Below are positions 58,151 through 64,000 of a stretch of 64,000 nucleotides of DNA, one piece after another (positions within the stretch are counted from its first letter, which is position 1; every line of letters begins with the position of its first letter). The stretch lies in the NCBI GenBank assembly GCA_035079385.1, contig JAVHKY010000013.1:3720001-3784000 (forward strand), read 5' to 3'. The notes under the pieces are model-generated. The model saw nothing but the letters and a program-made list of their open reading frames with translations, did not search any database and was not told where the DNA came from. The stretch is from Aspidiotus rigidus (lineage: Eukaryota > Arthropoda > Insecta > Hemiptera > Diaspididae). Both the position numbers and the translations under genes were made by a program.

Positions 58151-58358
58151 ATTGAAAACGGGAGCTAAACTATGGCGGTATATGAAAGAAAAATAAAAAA
58201 CTTGGAATAACTCTTGATAATGAAGCGGAATAGAAGATTTGGTCATCTCATCTAATTTGTAGGATTTTTATTTGTGAAAATTTTTTATGGGATGTCCGGA
58301 AGCTTTCTCCATTTTTTCCCCATAATTATACTGCCATAGTTTAGCTCCCGTTTTCAAT
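58151..58358. mobile_element. 208-bp MITE-like element, 26-bp inverted ends
   Basis: Starts ATTGAAAACGGGAGCTAAAC (continuing TATGGC) and ends with the exact complement. The interior is AT-rich and non-coding. No target-site duplication was recognised. Confidence 0.7.
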
Positions 58359-58870
58359 TCCTCCCCGCTAGGTAAAAATGCGGCGCAATGATAGCGCTAT
58401 CTGGCACAAATTTGGACTTGACAGAGTCGTAATAGACAGATTGGTAGTTGTGCGCCAAGAAGGTGAAAATGCTATTCAGCTATACCTATATTAGACATAG
58501 AAAATGAAGTCAAGATAATTGCAAATAACTTGAAACTCAGAATACATCTTAATGATTTTTGGTTCAATTTGCAAATACAGGTCCCACAAGGAGCGCTATT
58601 GTTCTGTAAAAAATGTGATCATGGACTTACGGTGTTTTATACCATAATTCAACATATTAATAAAATTGTAATTTCACTGATTCAAATTGTTTTTCATAAA
58701 AAATGCGAAGAACAAAATTTGTTGCCCTTTCAATTTTCTTTCAGATGAATTTAATTTTATTTTAGATTTTTGAATGAACTTTTTCACTTCATCACTTTTG
58801 TTTTACAAGTTTCCTCAAATTGCCGCTGTGGTAAATCTACAGGGCGCTTCCTATGCCTTTATTCACAAAT

Positions 58871-59003
58871 GAACCGAGTTCTGTAAAAGCCGGCCAAGCG
58901 ACATGACAACATTTTGGAGGGAGATATTTCTTGTACTTGTACGATAGACTTATTTTATGGATTGTTGTCATGTTGCTTGGCCGGCTTTTACAGAACTCGG
59001 TTC
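58871..59003. repeat. hairpin with 41-bp near-perfect arms
   Basis: The left arm 58871-58911, starting GAACCGAGTTCTGTAAAAGC, and right arm 58963-59003 are complementary at 40 of 41 positions around a 51-base loop. The high arm identity implies a recent origin or selection on pairing. Confidence 0.85.
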
Positions 59004-59503
59004 AAATAGTATCGCAAATCGCCTTCTTGAATTTTTTGTGAGCTTGAAAATTTTGTTTTTGCCAAGGGAGTGTTCCGATTCAATATAATCACGATCATTT
59101 CCTTGGGCCAAGCTTCCGTACATGGCCACCTGCAGTAATCGCTGTCAAGTCCGAATACGTTAATTCAACTTGTACGGGCCATTTATCCACAAGGAACGCT
59201 AGTGTCTAAATAAATTTGCGGTTGCTCAATATAGTAGTCTTCCAAAACAGTTACTAATTAGTGTAGAACTTCACCAAATAAAATCTGAAAGAACATGATA
59301 ACATTGTCTTAGATCAAAAAATACATTGAGTGCTAACGAGTTTTTTCAAATCGCAAATATTAAGACTTTTTAATTTTACAAGCCTATTATAGGTAAGAGC
59401 GTGGGTAAGAATTACTTTTGAAAATAGAAGATTATTGTCTCACAAATAACTTTTAAATTTTGAAAACAGCCAAAATTGAACAGAATAATACTTCTCCTGA
59501 TAA

Positions 59504-59871
59504 ATGAGGACCTATCTGTATAAAGGACGGGTATTTGTCGAAAGCCCTTTTTACGGATACCTCTATTTTTGTGCGATTCAGATCATAATAATATCTTTTA
59601 TGATTTTTTTTTTTTTTTTTAACTCATGATATTTTTCATCTTAGCAAAAAGAGCATCCGCTGTCATATTTTCAAGGACTTTACTCTTTGTTCGTTACTGC
59701 ATGTATTCAAAATGTGATTGTTGCATCTTATAGAAGAAGAGTCGCCCTTTAATTTTCATTCTTATACCTACCTACTTCATGTTGCGGAGATATTTTGAGC
59801 TGAAACTTCGAAATGGTTTTTCTGCGTTGAATTTTTCTCCACGGACGCCCTTCGTACAGACAGGTCCTTAA
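59504..59871 (+). repeat. derived, expanded relative of the 83-bp palindrome, copy D
   Basis: Starts ATGAGGACCTATCTGTATAA and ends ACGGACGCCCTTCGTACAGA then CAGGTCCTTAAA. These are the left and right arm ends seen in copies at 4113, 7624 and 35724, but ~370 bases apart. A degenerate right arm (AAAGCCCTTTTTACGGATAC) lies near 59540. Either an insertion split a palindrome or two copies lie close together. Confidence 0.6.
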
Positions 59872-60339
59872 ATGCATCTGAATTCCAGTTACACTTTGTT
59901 CGTAAAAAGTTTTTTTTTAAATTGTTCATGAAAATTAATACCGCTACTTACAAAGACGTCGGATTTTATTGCGTGTCAATATCAAGTGAGCTTTCGAAGT
60001 CTAAATTAGAAGGAGATTAATAAGTAGGTGTCGGTAGATAATTTCACAATCGAAAAATAAAATATACCTACTTTTAGGTGGGTATTTCTAAAAATACTCA
60101 ATAAAAGGGGATTGAAGTGAGAATTCGAAAGACTAACACGAAACTAGAAATTGTTTGAAAATTTTAGGGAAGGTACCTATAATGAATAAAGATCGCTGCC
60201 GATAGATATGATCGAACTTCACCATCATTACGTTGAGATAAATACGTTTATGGATCTTATTAACTTACTTCAGTACAATTTTGCTTGGTACGTTATTAGA
60301 AATCGTTGATGATGTAGTAACTTAGGAATACCGGGTGGG

Positions 60340-60650
60340 TCAGAATAATGATGATACCAGTTAAATGTGGAAGTTTGCGCTAAATCTGTTCTAGCGCGAA
60401 AACGGGAAATGTAAGTGTGTACCTGCTTGCTTCAGATCTAAGTACGAAATTTGTATCTTAATTTTATCTTCAATTTGCGTGTTAAAAGTTGAACAATGTG
60501 CCAAAATTTCCAAAATATTCCCCCACTTTCAAGCTTCGTAGCCAGGATTATTCAGGTATTTTTTTCGGAATCTGCGTTATTTATTATTCATACATCAAAT
60601 AAAATATGAAAGTTCAAACGATTTTTCATCTTTGAGGATTTCAAGTAATA
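60340..60650 (+). repeat. half copy of the 46060-46630 palindromic family
   Basis: Shares, in the same order, GCGCTAAATCTGTT, TACGAAATTTGTATCTTAAT, TTTTATCTTCAAT, AACAATGTGCCAAAAT and GATTATTCAGGTATTTTTTT with the left half of the palindrome in hexosaminidase intron 1. Confidence 0.6.
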
Positions 60651-61598
60651 CTTAGTAAAGCTGCCCTTATTTCGCCGTCGAACTTTCATTTGCTCTCCGA
60701 AATAAGTTACTTCCCACGGATCTTATTTGGTTGATGGTCGATATTTTGAAGTACCTATACCTTTCTAGGTATATCGCTGGGGTACAAAGTATAGAACATT
60801 GATGTAAGTTATATGATCTAGTATAGCTGTACGGTACTTTACTATTTTCTTGTGTCTTCCTCGAGAAATTGTCAAAAATAAGGAAAACATGAAATGAACG
60901 TGATTAGTTTCAAGTAGGTAACTTACATTTTTCAACAAGGTAAATTATCCATGGTGGGGTAAGCTTCAGGTTGACGATGTTGGCAAAAATGAAAGTATCT
61001 GTACTGCAAATACGCTTTTGTAAGTTCTTACAAGCTTCGCTGATCAGACCGAAGATATCCCTTGCGTGCTATTTTCTAAATCGTTAAACAGTAGAGGACA
61101 AACCAGCACTAGAGGCTGATATTTAAAAGCTAGGAAATTAACTTCTTCAAAACAAGAATTAATGAATATTTAAATGATATCGTAAGTCATTACCTATATA
61201 CCTGAAATGCGATATGAATTGACATGGTTTCTTCTTTCGTGGTTACTATTATAGCTTTTTTCATCATATTTTCTTGGCAGGAGGATTATAAGTTTCCGAT
61301 TTCGGATAATATAAAAAGGACAAGTGAAATCCGACAGACTAGGAAACACAACGGCGACGAACGACTGATGCGGCGGTATTCTGTACACAATCATACCTAT
61401 TGCTTCATAATACTGATAGCCATAGTAAAATGAGATATGGCCACGTCTACTTCATGGTCTAATTAAACAATAAAAGTAAACAACCTATGCAATGTACATT
61501 TCGAATACCTAGGTCTGTTTAATTCTTCTCATTATTATGCTCAATATTCCTCGCCATATGGATTAATTTTTACTTTACTCCATATTTTAGGCACTTAT

Positions 61599-61790
61599 CT
61601 AAAATTTTCTCTGAAAAATGGAATTTTTTCCCGACAATCTGCCCTTCTTACGTGCCTTCTCGATATTCAGGTAAAGGTTACGAAAACGTTTTCTTATTTC
61701 ATAATCTTGCAACATACCCAGACCACGAGTATATCTCGCCTGCTCGTTGCTTTCTCGGAAATGTTGGAAATATTGCTCAACATTACCCAT
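61599..61790 (-). CDS. small Lys/Arg-rich open frame, unknown
   Basis: 63 codons beginning MGNVEQYFQHFRESNEQA and ending in a basic stretch. An acceptor-like GATCAG lies seven bases before the ATG, so a spliced leader is conceivable. No membrane segment. It lies 3' of the sugar transporter on the same strand, beyond that gene's likely poly-A site. I do not recognise the family; it may be chance. Confidence 0.25.
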   Translation of the reverse strand: MGNVEQYFQHFRESNEQARYTRGLGMLQDYEIRKRFRNLYLNIEKARKKGRLSGKNSIFQRKF

Positions 61791-61850
61791 CGTTGTTCTG
61801 ATCCCGTCAGCACGTGATTAGTATGACCTTAGGTCTCGTCTTTACCAACC

Positions 61851-61856
61851 TTTATT
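61851..61856 (-). promoter_or_regulatory. candidate polyadenylation signal of the sugar transporter
   Basis: AATAAA on the minus strand, about 235 bases after the stop codon, followed by a GT-containing stretch (GGTTGGTAAAG). Reasonable spacing for an insect 3' UTR. Confidence 0.5.
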
Positions 61857-62089
61857 CCACGCTTCGGTGAAATCAAATGATAAGCGGTAAATCGTACGAG
61901 GAAATCTCAAAATTGTATTTCAATTCACATTAAATACATTGTCATGTTATAAAAAGTTAAGTGATATTAATTAAAAATATATCATTATCATTATTGAAGA
62001 TTCAATGTCATGACAGTTACGACCTTGAGGTCCAGGAAAGTTCATTGATTAAAAATCATTCTTAAAAATTTCGGTAAAGCATATCAAAT

Positions 62090-63621
62090 CTATTTTTTTT
62101 GCAGAGTTTTCTGGATCTCGATCAAGGATTTCCCCTTAGTTTCGGGCAAACAAACCGCCACGACTAATAAAGTAATGAACGAAGAAACGCTAAAAATCAG
62201 AAAAAGTACACCAAGCCCGAATTTTGAGTGGATCGGTACAAACAAAGACGAAAAAATAAAATTAGACACCGAATTCAAAGTTACGTTGGTACCGACAGCG
62301 ATATTCTTAAAACTGGTAGGAAAAATTTCGCCCCTTACTACTCCATAGGGTACAGCACACGAGAATTGTAGAAGCAGGAATACAATAGTAATGAAGACGA
62401 ACATCAACCAAGTAAAATGTGGAATTTCGACTTTATAGTGATCGTGGAGCACATACAAGACAGCGATACTCATTTGGGCGATCGTTTGGATGGAAAGGCC
62501 CCACAAAAGAAGCGGCCGTCGACCGAATTTGTCCACAACGAGAGTCGAACCGAATGAAGCCAGCGCCACCAAACCTAAGAAACCCATGGCAAGCAGGTAT
62601 GAGGAAATGGTATTCGTAGTCGGAAAAATCATGTTTGCGAAAGTTGTCGTCACTGCAGATAATAATGTTAGGGTAATGCCCATTACTACGACCACCAAAA
62701 TACTTTTATACATCTCGGGCTTATGGAAGTTGCGAATCAGGTCCAAAAAGTTCATTGATTTCTCGATGTTATCGCTTAAGATCTTCAATTCGTCTTCGGC
62801 CTCTTCTTGATTATAATTATTCAACCATTTCAAGGTTGCGAGGGCTTTCTCACTTCGACCATTTGTCGTCAGAAAGTAGGGAGACTCCACCAAATCGAAC
62901 GTCGAGAGAGAAAGCAGAATAGTTACGACGGTGGTTGCGCATAAAATGTACTTGTATTCGACAAGCGCGGCTGCTGCAAAACTAAACATAATTCCGATGC
63001 AAAAGACAACAATTGTAACTGAGATGAAGGCGCCTCTCACTTTCTTCGAGACCGTTTCCCCGATGTACATATTTATCGCCATATCAGCTACACCAACACC
63101 TAAACCGATGATGAATCTGTTCGAAAGGAAAATAATTAATTGTCAGGTATACTTCGGAGCTTTCGATATCGAAGTCACGTATGGTAGAAATGTATTACCT
63201 TGCCACTGCGAGAAACCAGAATGTTTCGGGGCAAAAGAGCATACCAGTGCCTATCAACATCAACCATGAACCGACGATGAAGTGTATTCGGCGACCACAA
63301 TCCAGAGGGATGAACACCTTGATTAGAGCCACCAAAAAGCGACCAAAAAACAGAAGGGACGTCACCATAGAAAATTCCACGCTGGATAAGGGGAACTGTT
63401 GCTCAGAAGAATGAAAATGGTCCTTGTTAGCTGTCGTCCAGGGATAGTGAACGGATATAACGAGAGAGAAGAGCGTGACTGAAACGTAATAATTATAAAT
63501 TTGTTTAAATATCGAATAAAAATAATCGAGACAGCCCTGTAAGAATATACGAGAACAAAATTTTCTTACCAGGAGTCATCACTCTGATTTGTCTGATCAA
63601 AGAAGTTTTTAACTTGAACAT
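62090..63621 (-). CDS. facilitated sugar (trehalose-type) transporter, MFS, Tret1-like
   Basis: Three exons on the minus strand (63570-63621, 63199-63478, 62090-63116) encode 452 residues with intact frame and GT-AG introns. A 12-helix plasma-membrane uniporter of the sugar porter family is expected. Visible signatures are GRF and CGRR around the second and third helices, RFIIGLGVGVADMAINMYIG (residues 111-130), DKFGRRPLL (306-314), GEIFPTSFKN and the C-terminal LPETKGKSL (434-442). The usual PESPR motif after helix 6 reads VESPYFL (near 188), losing the Arg. That loss is common among diverged arthropod paralogues and could alter gating. The start at 63621 is the first Met and gives a 17-residue cytosolic N-terminus. 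The substrate is inferred from the family only. Confidence 0.9.
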
Positions 63622-64000
63622 GATTGAGAGAGACAGGTACCACTACGTTCACAGAACGTCGTCGTGTGTTCGACTAATGTGCGACTGATGCTTTCATCTC
63701 GCACTGTAAGGGAAAGACGGTGCGAATTTTCTTTCAACCGCTACCGTATCATCGTCATTATCAGATTTATAAAATTTATCTTACATTTCAGTACTGGTTC
63801 AAATGAAGAGAGAAAACGTGTACTGCGTGCCTTTATTTCAGGCAAGAAAACACGTCGTGGGTGTGTAAGCTTTTTGAATAAGAAAGGGTGTAACGAATTA
63901 TTTAATCGCGCGAATAATTACCAATATTTGTTTGCACTAATTTTCTACACAATCGTCCACCCGTCCTCTCACGAACATTACGCAATGATATATTGTAATT
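63622..64000 (-). other. upstream region of the sugar transporter
   Basis: 5' UTR and probable promoter side of the minus-strand transporter. No TATA box, initiator or splice acceptor could be assigned with confidence, and no other gene is visible to the window end. Confidence 0.4.

Noticed and set aside
62419..63414. Several plus-strand frames over the sugar transporter
   Set aside because: Antisense shadows of the minus-strand transporter exons.

Overview
This is AT-rich eukaryotic DNA, most likely from an arthropod and probably an insect. Protein-coding exons are short and joined by GT-AG introns. The genes are animal families (an SLC17 anion transporter, a lysosomal-type GH20 beta-hexosaminidase and a Tret1-like sugar transporter). 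The transposon load also fits: R1-clade and RTE-like LINEs, a decayed copia element, hAT-type MITEs and many foldback repeats. A sap-feeding hemipteran would fit, but the order cannot be fixed from the sequence. I see no prokaryotic operon, CRISPR array, rRNA or convincing tRNA.

Layout. 1-2254 (+): the last six exons of an SLC17 transporter whose 5' part lies outside the window. 2255-8557: intergenic DNA with a decayed copia element into which palindromic repeats have inserted. 8558-12225 (+): a complete second SLC17 copy, nine exons and 453 residues, with every visible splice position shared with copy 1 (tandem duplication). 12226-18981: intergenic DNA with MITEs and AT-rich palindromes. 18982-50356 (-): one beta-hexosaminidase gene, eight coding exons and 544 residues, stretched over 31 kb. 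Its coding sequence is 1.6 kb; introns 1, 3 and 6 (16.7, 5.9 and 5.7 kb) are filled with LINEs, hAT MITEs, long foldbacks and minisatellites. 50357-61850: intergenic DNA with several hairpin elements and no confident gene. 62090-63621 (-): a three-exon, 452-residue Tret1-like sugar transporter, with upstream DNA to the window end.

The three gene types form no obvious pathway. Two are membrane transporters of the major facilitator superfamily and one is a lysosomal glycosidase. The phases of all exons I assembled sum to intact reading frames, so copy 2 of SLC17, the hexosaminidase and the sugar transporter look functional.

The most notable content is repeat biology. An 83-bp palindrome family has a conserved loop (4113, 7624, 35724, with a derived copy at 59504). 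An RTE-like LINE is flanked by a 109-bp direct repeat. An R1-clade LINE with an 11-bp target-site duplication interrupts one arm of a long foldback whose other arm keeps the uninterrupted sequence. A GGCTGC-ended MITE with an 8-bp duplication sits in another foldback arm in the same way. Both nested cases allow the order of insertion to be read directly.
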